From: Littorina saxatilis
Lineage: Eukaryota; Mollusca; Gastropoda; Littorinimorpha; Littorinidae
Direction of reading: 5' to 3'
Assembly (NCBI RefSeq): GCF_037325665.1
Contig: NC_090255.1
Location: forward strand, 31,937,504 to 32,001,503
Length of the DNA: 64,000 nt
Shown: piece by piece, positions 53,392-63,835 of the stretch
How positions within the stretch are numbered: position 1 is the first letter of the stretch
Layout of the letters: every line of letters begins with the position of its first letter
Translations under genes and position numbers: made by a program
Notes under the pieces: model-generated
Database searches by the model: none
What the model was told of the DNA's origin: nothing
The model's input: the letters and a program-made list of their open reading frames with translations, nothing else

Positions 53392-53532
53392 ATGACAAAC
53401 AAGTCTGCAATTGGTGGGAAGGTGACGTCTGGACTGGTGGGAAGAATGATGAGTTCATTGATGACAGATTATTGTACCAAAGTCATTCAATCGGAAGGGG
53501 GAAAAAGCATCGAAGTTTCCATTGTCTGTGCT
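53392..53532 (+). CDS. Candidate internal exon, 47 codons
   Basis: The acceptor TTTATTCGCTCAG and donor GCT|GTAAGT bound a 141-bp segment open in two frames: MTNKSAIGGKVTSGLVGRMM... (phase 0) and DKQVCNWWEGDVWTGG... (phase 1). It is preceded by a pyrimidine-rich tract. The two candidate starts upstream (50393, 52176) match one frame each. No family recognised. Confidence 0.35.
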
Positions 53533-53587
53533 GTAAGTTCACACTGCTGACCAGTAAGTGAATTGTTTAACTCAGTGTCGTCTTTTT

Positions 53588-55137
53588 ACATTTAGTCAAG
53601 TTTTGACTAAATGTTTTAACATAGAGGGGGGAATCGAGACGAGGGTCGTGGTGTATGTGCGTGTGTGTGTGTGTGTGTTTGTGTGAGCCCCGTTAAGCTG
53701 CCTTTTGCAAGTTTACACACCCTCATAAGGATGCCCGGTCGGTATATCCTGCCGGCAGCATAGGAAAATATTGTCAAAAGCCGTATAAAACGGTCAATAA
53801 ATACCCCTAAATTAAGTTTCGTTTCGTTTTACGTCAGGCAAGAAAATGGAGGTAAAATGTCACGGATGCATGTTTTTTATACACCTCTTGCGTAACACGT
53901 GACCGCGCTTACGCGGTAAAATTCCTCACACAAGTTCGGCGCGCCATAAGTTCAGTTGACACTGAAAATGGACGCCGTAGTTTGGAGAGAGCAGCGGCAA
54001 GAGCAGCGATGTGACCGAAAGAGGCCGGTATATTTAATTTGGATGATTTATGTTTATAATATACGAAAGTGTGTGTGTGTGTGTGTGTTTGTATGAGCAC
54101 CGTTAAGCTGCCTTTTGACCACTTTATGATAGTAAATGTCAACATACACTACATGGCATCTCTATTCATGTAAAATGTCAGCTTAGCTAAAGTTTCAAAA
54201 TAGGCGAATGATTTCTTTCCAACTTCATTTAGAATTACAAAATAAAGTTTCATCTCAAATCTGGACAGAATCGGCCTGTAAACTCTGCTCATTTTTCCCG
54301 GCATCTTAATGATTGTGCAAACTCACTGACCGGATAACGTGGCTCACACCAGTATGTGTGTGTGTCTGTGTGTGTGTGTAGAGCGATTCAGACTAAACTA
54401 CTGGGCCGATCTTTATGAAATTTGACATGACAGTTCCTGGGTATGATATCCTCAGACGTTTTTTTCATTTTTTATGATAAATGTCTTTGATGACGTCATA
54501 TCCGGCTTTTTGTGAAAGTTGAGGAGGCACTGTCACGCTCTCATTTTTCAACCAAATTTGTTGAAATTTTGGTCAAGTAATCTCCGACGAAGCCCGGACT
54601 TCGGTATTGCATTTCAGCTTGGTGGCTTAAAAATTAATTAATGACTTTGGTCATTAAAAATCTGAAAATTGTAAAAAAAAATTTTTTTTATAAAACGATC
54701 CAAATTTACGTTTATCTTATTCTCCATCATTTGCTGATTCCAAAAACATATAAATATGTTATGTTCAGATTAAAAACAAGCTCTGAAAATTAAAAATATA
54801 AAAATTATGATCAAAATTAAATTTTCGAAATCAATTTAAAAACACTTTCATCTTATTCCTTGTCGGTTCCTGATTCCAAAAACATATAGATATGATATGT
54901 TTGGATTGAAAACACGCTCAGAAAGTTAAAACGAAGAGAGGTACAGAAAAGCGTGCTATCCTTCTCAGCGCAACTACTACCCCGCTCTTCTTGTCAATTT
55001 CACTGCCTTTGCCATGAGCGGTGGACTGACGATGCTACGAGTATACGGTCTTGCTGCGTTGCATTGCGTTCAGTTTCATTCTGTGAGTTCGACAGCTACT
55101 TGACTAAATGTTGTATTTTCGCCTCACGCGACTTGTT
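53588..55137 (+). mobile_element. Family A HINE-like repeat interrupted by ~660 bp
   Basis: The 5' end (ACATTTAGTCAAGTTTTGAC, GAGGGGGGAATCGAG) is at 53588. The body resumes at about 54357 (GTGTAGAGCGATTCAGAC) and ends CGCGACTTG|TT at 55132. The interruption begins and ends within GT tracts and contains a ~400-bp direct duplication starting (C/A)CCGTTAAGCTGCCTTTTG (53690, 54097). Confidence 0.65.
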
Positions 55138-55297
55138 TTATACATGTAATTGCTCCATTCATAGTTGTCAAAATTTAAAAATGTATCTCATAATGCGTTA
55201 TTTTGCAACCGAAGGCGATAATTGTCTGGCACAGCCAAGAAAAAATAATTCACAAATCAGACAAGTTTTTTTTCCTGACAGGTCAACTTATAAAAAA

Positions 55298-55750
55298 CAA
55301 GAGGCGAAGCCTTCAAGGCTCACGTAAGAAATAGACAAACAGTAACACAAACTCAATCACTCCGTCACACATACACACCCACACACACAGTAAGCTTAGG
55401 TGACACTGTGCAAGAAAGAGAGACACTAGATCTAGATCTGTCTGTCTGCATGTAGCCTACTTACAGGGACACGACTGCCAAATAGTCTCGGCCCGCTCAA
55501 AATAACAATGACCGAGACCACACACACCACGCGAGAGAGAAAGACTACAGGGAGGCATGCCGTCATGATGCATTAATTGACGTCAAACACTTTTGACCGT
55601 GACGTAATCTTATGCGAGCTTTATCCATAGTCTTGGATAACCACTCACACATAGACTCGGAAATGTTAAAGTTTCTACCACAGACATACACGCACACACA
55701 CACGCACAGACAGACAAAGTTACGATCGCATAGGCTACACTTCGTGAGCC
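55298..55750 (-). mobile_element. Family D HINE-like repeat
   Basis: Reverse-oriented. CAAGAGGCGAAGCCTTCAAG (3' end) is at the left, TACACTTCGTGAGCC (5' end) at the right. It shares the TCTAGATCTGTCTGTCTGCA block with the other copies. Confidence 0.65.
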
Positions 55751-55870
55751 AACTAGGATACAGGAAACATTGCTCACAGGAAAGAACACACGCACACACG
55801 CATACAACAACTAACGCATAGGGACACACACACACAAAGACTTTTCAGGTTTATTAATGAAAAACACAAA

Positions 55871-56665
55871 CAAGAAGGGCAAAGCCCATACGACTCACAT
55901 GCTTGACCTTGACCTTTACATGACCTTGACCTTCAGCTAAACCTAGCAATGACATCATACACTAAGAACTGCTTTAAACATTTTTCCTACCAAAATACAT
56001 GTGACCTTGACCCAAGGTCAAGGTCATCCAAGGTCATGCAACACAAAGCTGTTAATTCAAGACATAGGAAGTACAATGGTGCTTATTGGCTCTTTCTACC
56101 ATGAGATATGGTCACTTTTAGTGGTTCACTACCTTATTTTGGTCACATTTCATAAGGGTCAAAGTGACCTTGACCTTGATCATATGTGACCAAATGTGTC
56201 TCATGATGAAAGCATAACATGTGCCCCACATAATTTTTAAGTTTGAAACAGTTATCTTCCATAGTTCAGGGTCAAGGTCACTTCAAAATATGTATACAAT
56301 CCAACTTTGAAGAGCTCCTGTGACCTTGACCTTGAAGCAAGGTAAACCAAACTGGTATCAAAAGATGGGGCTTACTTTGCCCTATATATCATATATAGGT
56401 GAGGTATTCAATCTCAAAAACTTCAGAGAAAATGGGAAAAATAGCTGTTTTTTTAGACAACATTTATGGCCCCTGCGACCTTGACCTTGAAGCAAGGTCA
56501 AGATGCTATGTATGTTTTTTGGGGCCTTGTCATCATACACCATTTTGCCAAATTTGGTACTGATAGACTGAATAGTGTCCAAGAAATATCCAACGTTAAA
56601 GTTTTCCGGACGGACGGACGACTCGGGTGAGTACATAGACTCACTTTTGCTTCGCATGTGAGTCA
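55871..56665 (-). mobile_element. Family E HINE-like repeat, copy 1 (TGACCTTGACC-rich)
   Basis: On the - strand it starts TGACTCACATGCGAAGC after a T run. It ends CATGTGAGTC, hairpin GGGC-TTT-GCCC, TTCTTG then TT. About nine TGACCTTGA/TCAAGGTCA sites lie inside. Copy 2 at 61746-62563 is nearly identical. Confidence 0.7.
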
Positions 56666-56701
56666 AAAAGCACCAATCAAAAAGCTGATGTCTGACATTA
56701 A

Positions 56702-57002
56702 CCCCTTGACTGCCTTATGACGGGTATACCCGTCATGCGCTTGTGCAGCTGCAGCGCCTTGGGACGGGTTTACCCGTCTTCACCGTTCAGGAATTTTCCA
56801 GAAATGCTACGTCACTGCTGACACACAAATAGCAGCCAATGGCTTGGAAGGATACCTCATTCTCATGAATAAACATAAATGGTGACGCGGTTTTGCGTCT
56901 GAAGGCTATTTTTGGCCTTGACGACAGGGTAGGGGAGAGAAATCTCGACTCGTCAAAATGGCTAACGGTGACATACGCAAGTTTTGATTGGCAGCGAAAG
57001 GG
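56702..57002. mobile_element. TTAA-flanked MITE (CCC(C/T)TT...CTGCC ends)
   Basis: TTAA at 56698-56701 and 57003-57006; ends CCCCTTGACTGCC and GGCAGCGAAAGGG. The interior carries the palindromes GACGGGTATACCCGTC and GACGGGTTTACCCGTC. No coding capacity. Confidence 0.7.
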
Positions 57003-57356
57003 TTAAAGAATACAATTTTACGGCATGAAAACTCAAACAGGTTTGAAACGAAACAGAAATCGGCCAAATGTAGACACACAATGCAATACTACAGTCGACC
57101 CGACCCCACTTATAACAAAATGGGATACAAGAAACATTGCTTATATGAATGAACAATTGCTCACCTACGATCATGCATAGGGACACACGCATACGCACAC
57201 ACAAACACAAAAACACCAATTGAAACCATCTCTCATAATAAAGTCCATAATATATAATCTAGTGTTTAAATGTCCTGGGAATGGTGTGTAGTGTGCTTTG
57301 GGGGGAGTTGTTCCTCTTTCTACAGGCAACACCCAGCAGAAGCCTTCAGGCGCATA

Positions 57357-57374
57357 TTATCGATTTCTGTTTCT
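57357..57374 (-). CDS. Paralogue terminal exon (RNRNR stop)
   Basis: After TTTCCAG the frame reads RNRNR-stop, then GCGCCTGAAGGCTTCTGCTG, similar to the + gene 3' UTR. Confidence 0.65.
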   Translation of the reverse strand, partial: RNRNR

Positions 57375-60300
57375 CTGGAAACAAAAGTTTAAAAAAACTG
57401 TGTACACCTGTAAAGTTCATTACATGAATAATATGCAACAAAGTCTTAAACATAATTATGACAACATCAAAAAATGAACTGTGTGTGTGTGAGAGAGAGA
57501 GAGAGTTTTTTTCCTAGCCTAATGTATATATTCTTAAGCTTCTTGCTAATGGATTGGAACAGATTTGTTTGTTTGTTTATTTGTTGCTTAACGTCCAGCC
57601 GACTACGTAGAGCCATAACAGGACGAGGAAGGGGGGGATGAAGGGGGCCACTTGTCAAGCGATTCCTGTTTACAAATGCACTAACCCATTACTTGTGTCC
57701 CAGCAGGCTTTAGTAAAACTAAATTAATACCTACTGGAAGATTACCAGTTTCCAGTATGTTAAAATAGGCTTAACCTATCTACTGCTGGGCTTACATCAG
57801 AACACTAACAGATTAAACTATACATGAATCGCGAGACAAGAGAAGAGATTTTTTGGAAAAAATACAGGTGAATGAGCAAGAAGGCAGAAAAAAGAAAAGA
57901 ATTCATGAAGAAAAAGAGAGCATGACAGGAAAGAGGAACCAAAAATTTACCTAACAGCAAACTAGAAAGCTCCTGCGGTTCCAAAAACAGGAGGGGCCTT
58001 TAATTTCATAACCGCAGTGCAATTGGAACAGATATGCGTTTGCCAAAGATTATACAGTTAAGTGATAATACTGTCATAAACCAAACTCTGCAAAAAGAAA
58101 TGAATTACAAAGTTTTGCATACCTCATAAAATGTGGGGAAATCAGGCCTTGAACAAGGAGGGAGTTTTTTTAAAATGGGGGTAAATGCTTGTTTTTTATA
58201 TTTAGTCAAGTTTTGACTAAATATTTTAACATCGAGGGGGAATCGAAACGAGGGTATGGTGTATGTGTGTGTGTGTGTGTGTGTGTAGAGCGATTCAGAC
58301 TAAACTACTGGACCGATCTTTATGAAATTTGACATGAGAGTTCCTGGGTATGAAATCCCCGAACGTTTTTTTCATTTTTTTGATAAATGTCTTTGATGAC
58401 GTCATATCCGGCTTTTTGTGAAAGTTGAGGCGGCACTGTCACGCCCTCATTTTTCAACCAAATTGGTTGAAATTTTGGTCAAGTAATCTTCGACGAAGCC
58501 CGGGGTTCGGTATTGCATTTCAGCTTGGTGGCTTAAAAATTAATTAATGACTTTGGTCATTAAAAATCTAAAAATTGTAAAAAAAAATAAAAATTTATAA
58601 AACGATCCAAATTTACGTTTATCTTATTCTCCATCATTTGCTGATTCCAAAAACATATAAATATGTTATATTCGGATTAAAAACAAGCTCTGAAAATTAA
58701 ATATATAAAAATTATTATCAAAATTAAATTGTCCAAATCAATTTAAAAACACTTTCATCTTATTCCTTGTCGGTTCCTGATTCCAAAAACATATAGATAT
58801 GATATGTTTGGATTAAAAACACGCTCAGAAAGTTAAAACAAAGAGAGGTACAGAAAAGCGTGCTATCCTTCTTAGCGCAACTACTACCCCGCTCTTCTTG
58901 TCAATTTCACTGCCTTTGCCATGAGCGGTGGACTGACGATGCTACGAGTATACGGTCTTGCTGAAAAATTACATTGCGTTCAGTTTCATTCTGTGAGTTC
59001 GACAGCTACTTGACTAAATATTGTATTTTCGCCTTACGCGACTTGTTTTATTATCTTGAGGGGACAAAGAAAGTCTTACTTCAAGAAACCGGAAAATCCG
59101 GTATTAAAAGTTTTCAAAAACAGGATTTCTGGCAAGAACGGGAAAGGTGTTAGCCCTTTCTTTATTTGGTGTAAAACGTTGTTTTCAACCACGAAGGTTA
59201 TATCGCGACGGGAAAAGGGGGGAGATGGGATAGAGCCACTTGTTAATTGTTTCTTGTTCACAAAAGCACTAATAAAAAAACTGCTCCAGGGGCTTGCAAC
59301 GTAGTACAATATATGACCTAACTGGGAGAATGCAAGTTTCCAGTACAAAGGACTTAATATTTCTTACATACTGCTTGACTAAAATCTTTACAAAAATTGA
59401 CTATAATTATTCTACACAAGAAACACTTAACAAGGGTAAAAGGAGAGACAGAATCTTTCTTTCTTTATTTGGTGTTTTACGTCGTTTTCAACCACGAAGG
59501 TTATATCGCGACGGGGAAAGGGGGTGAGATGGGATGGAGCCACTTGTTAATTTTTTCTTGTTCACAAAAGCACTAATAAAAAACTGCTCCAGGGGCTTGC
59601 AACGTAGTACAATATATGACCTTACTGGGAGAATGCAAGTTTCCAGTACAAAGGACTTAACATTTCTTACATACTGCTTGACTAAAATCTCTACAAACAT
59701 TGACTATATTCTATACAAGAAACACTTAACAAGGTAAAAGGAGAAACAGAATCCGTTAGTCGCCTCTTACGACATGCTGGGGAGTATCGGGTAAATTCTT
59801 CCCCCTAACCCGCAGGGGGTAGAGACAGAATCCGTTAGTCGCCTCTTACGACTTGCTGGGGAGCATCGGGCAAATTCTTTCTCGTCCCAACCAATATGGG
59901 ACTCCCCCTAACCCGCGGGGGGTGGTGTTAGCCCTGCTATAGTTGCAAAAACAACCAAATAAAAACAAAATTGATCAAATTGGAAATTAACAAACTCACA
60001 TTTCTCCTTCTAGCAGGTCCCTTTTCACGGAAGTACTGCTGGCCTGATGGCCTGTTGTTGCGACCTGGTTGTCGGTGTTCGTCGTGTCGCACCTCTCGCT
60101 GGTATGGGGCTTCTCTTGCCCCATAGAACGGCCCCTGGTCGTAGTTTTGTAGAAGTTCACGCTCCTGCATGATCTGAGCTTGCGTCAGCTGAAAGATAAA
60201 GAGTATCAATTAGTTTTTCTTGAATACTGGTTGAATGTGTCGTTTGCAACTTTGGGAATTAAAAACAGTGTGAATTGTTTTACGGGGGTGTCTGTTTTTC

Positions 60301-61508
60301 AAAATCAATATTGTGTAAACAGCCACAATACCCTTTTTCTTGTATCCTGCTTTTAAATTTTTTTATTTTTTATTTTTTTTATTTTTTTAAAACTTTTTAT
60401 CAAGTTTTAAGTCACTTGAACAATATTTCCCCATACCACTTCAGCAACTTTTCTCATTGTTCTTTCAGCAACACTTCCCACTATCATGTCAGCAACACTT
60501 CCCACTATCATGTCAGCAACACTTCCCACTATCATGTCAGCAACACTTAGCGCTTCCTGATATCACTTGAGCAACATGTCCCACTATGATTGAGCAACAC
60601 GTCCCACTATGATTGAGCAACACGTCCCACTATGATTGAGCAACACGTCCCACTATGATTGAGCAACACGTCCCACTATGATTGAGCAACACGTCCCACT
60701 ATGATTAAGCAACACGTCCCACTATGATTGAGCAACACGTCCCACTATGATTGAGCAACACATCCCACTATGATTGAGCAACACGTCCCACTATGATTGA
60801 GCAACACGTCCCACTATGATTAAGCAACACGTCCCACTATGATTGAGCAACACGTCCCACTATGATTGAGCAACACATCCCACTATGATTCAGCAACACG
60901 TCCCACTATGATTGAGCAACACATCCCACTATGATTGAGCAAAACATCCCACTATGATTGAGCAAAACATCCCACTATGATTGAGCAACACGTCCCACTA
61001 TGATTGAGCAAAACATCCCACTATGATTGAGCAACACGTCCCACTATGATTGAGCAACACGTCCCACTATGATTGAGCAACACGTCCCACTATGATTGAG
61101 CAACACGTCCCACTATGATTAAGCAACACATCCCACTATGATTGAGCAACACGTCCCACTATGATTAAGCAACACGTCCCACTATGATTAAGCAACACAT
61201 CCCACTATGATTGAGCAACACATCCCACTATGATTGAGCAACACGTCCCACTATGATTGAGCAACACGTCCCACTATCACTTGAGCAACACGTCCCAATA
61301 TCATGTCAGCAACATTTCCTTACGTAACACCTGATATTTCAGTACCAGTCCCTTTAATCAGACCAGCGAAAAGAAACAAAATTTACCCTGGCTTGTTCCT
61401 GTAGCATCATCAGCTCTCTCTGTGCTGCCTGCATCTGGGCCTGAATGCCGGCGTGAACAGCTTGAATGTTGCGATCTGGTTCTCTTGGTCCCGCCCCCCT
61501 TGGAATTT
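57357..61508 (-). CDS. Inverted paralogue of the RRM/Gag-like gene: last three exons (partial)
   Basis: On the - strand the exons are 61508-61387, 60188-60000 and 57374-57357, with lengths (122, 189, 18 bp), splice sites and phases identical to exons 6-8 of the + gene. The product is the Q-rich helix and R/Q-rich tail, ending RNRNR. Intron sequence next to exon 6 (TTGACTGTTCAGGCTGCTGT) and the 3' UTR start are also similar, so this is a genomic duplication, not a retrocopy. The 5' exons (RRM, Gag-like, RG) are not found up to 64000; they lie beyond or are missing. The frame is intact in what is visible. Confidence 0.75.
57375..58197. other. Paralogue intron segment with SINE S4 tail and GA tract
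   Basis: (GT)n then (GA)n at 57480-57508, and a SINE S4-like tail (GCTTAACGTCCAGCCGACTA) at 57587-57635 preceded by (TTTG)n. The rest is unassigned. Confidence 0.5.
58198..59048 (+). mobile_element. Family A HINE-like repeat, full length
   Basis: It starts ATTTAGTCAAGTTTTGACTA, contains a GT tract and ends CGCCTTACGCGACTTG then TT. About 850 bp, inside the last intron of the - strand paralogue. A good uninterrupted reference for the split copy at 30977-34640. Confidence 0.75.
59130..59935 (-). mobile_element. Family G repeats, three partial tandem copies
   Basis: CAACCACGAAGGTTATATCG begins at about 59189 and 59490. CTGCTCCAGGGGCTTGCAAC occurs at 59281 and 59583. GTTAGTCGCCTCTTACGAC occurs at about 59755 and 59834. 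Reads as two successive insertions or duplications plus an extra 3' piece. Confidence 0.7.
60000..60188 (-). CDS. Paralogue exon 7
   Basis: LTQAQIMQERELLQNYDQ ... FREKGPARRRN, 63 codons, phase 0 at both ends, acceptor CTTTCAG, donor AAAT|GTGAGT. About 12 residue differences from the + copy and no frame damage. Confidence 0.8.
60430..61325. repeat. 23-bp minisatellite (CCCACTATGATTGAGCAACACGT)
   Basis: About 32 uninterrupted 23-bp units run from about 60560 to 61300. They are flanked by 24-bp variants (CCCACTATCATGTCAGCAACACTT) on the left and a mixed unit at the right. Common variants are CACGT/CACAT/AACAT and GAGC/AAGC. It lies between exons 6 and 7 of the - strand paralogue; the + copy has none. 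Confidence 0.95.
61387..61508 (-). CDS. Paralogue exon 6
   Basis: Acceptor TCTGCAG, donor CCAGG|GTAAAT. It encodes EIPRGAGPREPDRNIQAVHA and the same Q/A-rich helix, with only one residue differing from the + copy. Confidence 0.85.
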
Positions 61509-61533
61509 CTGCAGACACAATGCACAAGTTTAA

Positions 61534-61586
61534 ACAGCAGCCTGAACAGTCAACTTATAAACCCATAAAGAAGAAGCTTTTTTTTC
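61534..61586. repeat. TTAA-bounded host intron segment, left copy
   Basis: ACAGCAGCCTGAACAGTC... to the T run before TTAA. It is repeated at 63618-63671 on the other side of the two TTAA elements. The + paralogue has it once (reverse complement, near 24497-24530). Confidence 0.75.
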
Positions 61587-61590
61587 TTAA

Positions 61591-62715
61591 CCTTCGTCAA
61601 TGGTCGTGGGTCCGTGTGGACCCAGAAGGGTGTTTAATTGCAAATATTTTTTAAACTAGTTGGAATTTTTTATTGAGCTTTTAAGAATGCCTCAGGCACC
61701 TAAAAAGCTCTTATGTCCTAACATTTCAGCAAGAAGTAATAAAAACAAGAAGGGCAAAGCCCATACGACTCACATGCTTGACCTTGACCTTTACATGACC
61801 TTGACCTTCAGGGTCAAGGTCAAATAACTAAACATCGCAATGACATCATACACTAAGAACTGCTTTACACATTTTTCCTACCAAAATACATGTGACCTTG
61901 ACCCAAGATCAAGGTCATCCAAGGTCATGCAACACAAAGCTGTTAATTCAAGACATAGGAAGTACAATGGTGCTTATTGGCTCTTTCTACCATGAGATAT
62001 GGTCACTTTTAGTGGTTCACTACCTTATTTTGGTCACATTTCATAAGGGTCAAAGTGACCTTGACCATATGTGACCAAATGTGTCTCATGATGAAAGCAT
62101 AACATGTGCCCCACATAATTTTTAAGTTTGAAACAGTTATCTTCCATAGTTCAGGGTCAAGGTCACTTCAAAATATGTATACAATCCAACTTTGAAGAGC
62201 TCCTGTGACCTTGACCTTGAAGCAAGGTAAACCAAACTGGTATCAAAAGATGGGGCTTACTTTGCCCTATATATCATATATAGGTGAGGTATTCAATCTG
62301 AAAAACTTCAGAGAAAATGTGAAAAATGTGAAAAATAGCTGTTTTTTAGACATTTATGGCCCCTGCGACCTTGACCTTGAAGCAAGGTCAAGATGCTATG
62401 TATGTTTTTTGGGGCCTTGTCATCATACACCATTTTGCCAAATTTGGTACTGATAGACTGAATAGTGTCCTAGAAATATCCAATGTTAAAGTTTTCCGGA
62501 CGTCCGGCCGGATGGACGACTCGGGTGAGTACATAGACTCACTTTTGCTTTGCATGTGAGTCAAAAACCAAAGGTCAAATTTAGACTACAAACATTGTGG
62601 GGCCGTGTGGACCCATGTTTCTCAAAGAAGGAAAAGCGTGCATCTTTGAGAAGCATGGGTCCGCATGGCCCCACGATGTTTTCCGTGTGTAGTCGTTAAT
62701 CCGAACTGGCAAAGG
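61591..62715. mobile_element. TTAA-flanked element containing family E copy 2
   Basis: TTAA at 61587-61590 and 62716-62719; ends CCTTCGTCA and TGGCAAAGG (weakly inverted). GGTCGTGGGTCCGTGTGGAC near the left and GGGGCCGTGTGGACCCAT / ATGGGTCCGCATGGCCCCAC near the right form palindromes. A family E repeat is nested at 61746-62563. Confidence 0.55.
61746..62563 (-). mobile_element. Family E HINE-like repeat, copy 2
   Basis: Near-identical to 55871-56665, with the same hairpin GGGC-TTT-GCCC plus TTCTTG|TT end (left) and GACTCACTTTTGC...GTGAGTCA palindrome (right). Confidence 0.7.
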
Positions 62716-62719
62716 TTAA

Positions 62720-63613
62720 AGGTACAGTGCGCCTCCCGTAACCCATCACAGATACTGTCAGGCTTTTACACACAGTACAAACACCCTTTCATTTAAACAC
62801 TCACCGCTTGAGAACATCCCAGGTGCCCTCCGTAAAGCACGAGCAATTTTCAAAGAATTTATTTTTGCGTGGTTTATCTTACCCCTGAGCCATCGTGAAC
62901 CCGTGTGATCCAGTTTCCCTTTTTCACAATGTAGTCGTCAGTTAGTAATTTGAATGCGACTCGCTGTGAGCTTATCTGCAATAGCACGTTATTATGTACC
63001 TCTGACTATGCACGAAACAAACGGCTGTGGTTCACAAGAACTCTGACGATGGCTTTTGACAGTTCAGAGGAACTGGCGATAGGCATAAACCGTCGTCTGC
63101 TACAAGAACCACGACCTTGCGTGACCCTGCTTCCGGGCGCTTCTTTTTTCAAACTTTCAAAACTTCCAATTGTACTGATCTTGTCTTGATGAAAAAAGAA
63201 TTCTTTTATGATCAGGCATGAAAACAGCCTGAGGTAAAAAAAAAAAAGGGGAAAAAAGTGGTGGGCTGGGGGCTGCAGTAGGGGTCAAGGGGCAACGCCC
63301 CTTGTGGGGGTCAGAGGGCAAAGCCCCCTGAAACTGAAGGGGTTTTAGCATTTCTGATTTAAGAATGTTTGTGTAACAAGCTGTCAATTTCTTATTTAGA
63401 TTTTAAAAGTTAGGTCTCGCACCAAAACGCACCACGGTCCGATTGTCTACATACTGAGACAATCCACAAAATTAATTCTTTGAAAATTGCTCGCTCTTTA
63501 CATAGGGCACCAAAGATGTTCCCGTTTGGTGAGCGTTCAAATGGAAGGGTGTTTGTACTGTGTGTAAAATCCTGACAGTATCTGTGATGGTTTACGGGAG
63601 GCGCACTGTGCCT
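62720..63613. mobile_element. TTAA-flanked element with ~80-bp inverted ends
   Basis: Ends AGG(T/C)ACAGTGCGCCTCCCG continue for about 80 bp (CATCACAGATACTGTCAGG, CAGTACAAACACCCTT) with few mismatches. Left TTAA at 62716-62719; the right equivalent is TGAA (63614-63617), one change from TTAA. No transposase; GGGGCAACGCCCC and GGGCAAAGCCCC hairpins are inside. Confidence 0.75.
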
Positions 63614-63617
63614 TGAA

Positions 63618-63671
63618 ACAGCAGCCTGAACAGTCCACTTATAAAACCATGAAGAAGAAGCTTTTTTTTTC
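63618..63671. repeat. TTAA-bounded host intron segment, right copy
   Basis: Same sequence and orientation as 61534-61586 with about four differences; ends at TTAA (63672-63675). Confidence 0.75.
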
Positions 63672-63835
63672 TTAAACAGACAATGAAGTATTTTTTCTTG
63701 TTCTTCTTGGAGAAGAAATAAAACAGGAAAAATCACACAGAAAAAACCTGATCTTGTTGGCCTAGTAGATTTTTCAACCAGTGGAGCGAGAGAGCAATCC
63801 AGAAAATCACTGAGAAAATATACAGACAGGTGAGG

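Noticed and set aside
60430-61325. Regular repeats reminiscent of a CRISPR array
   Set aside because: Units are head-to-tail with no unique spacers, vary by substitutions, and lie in an animal intron; it is a minisatellite.
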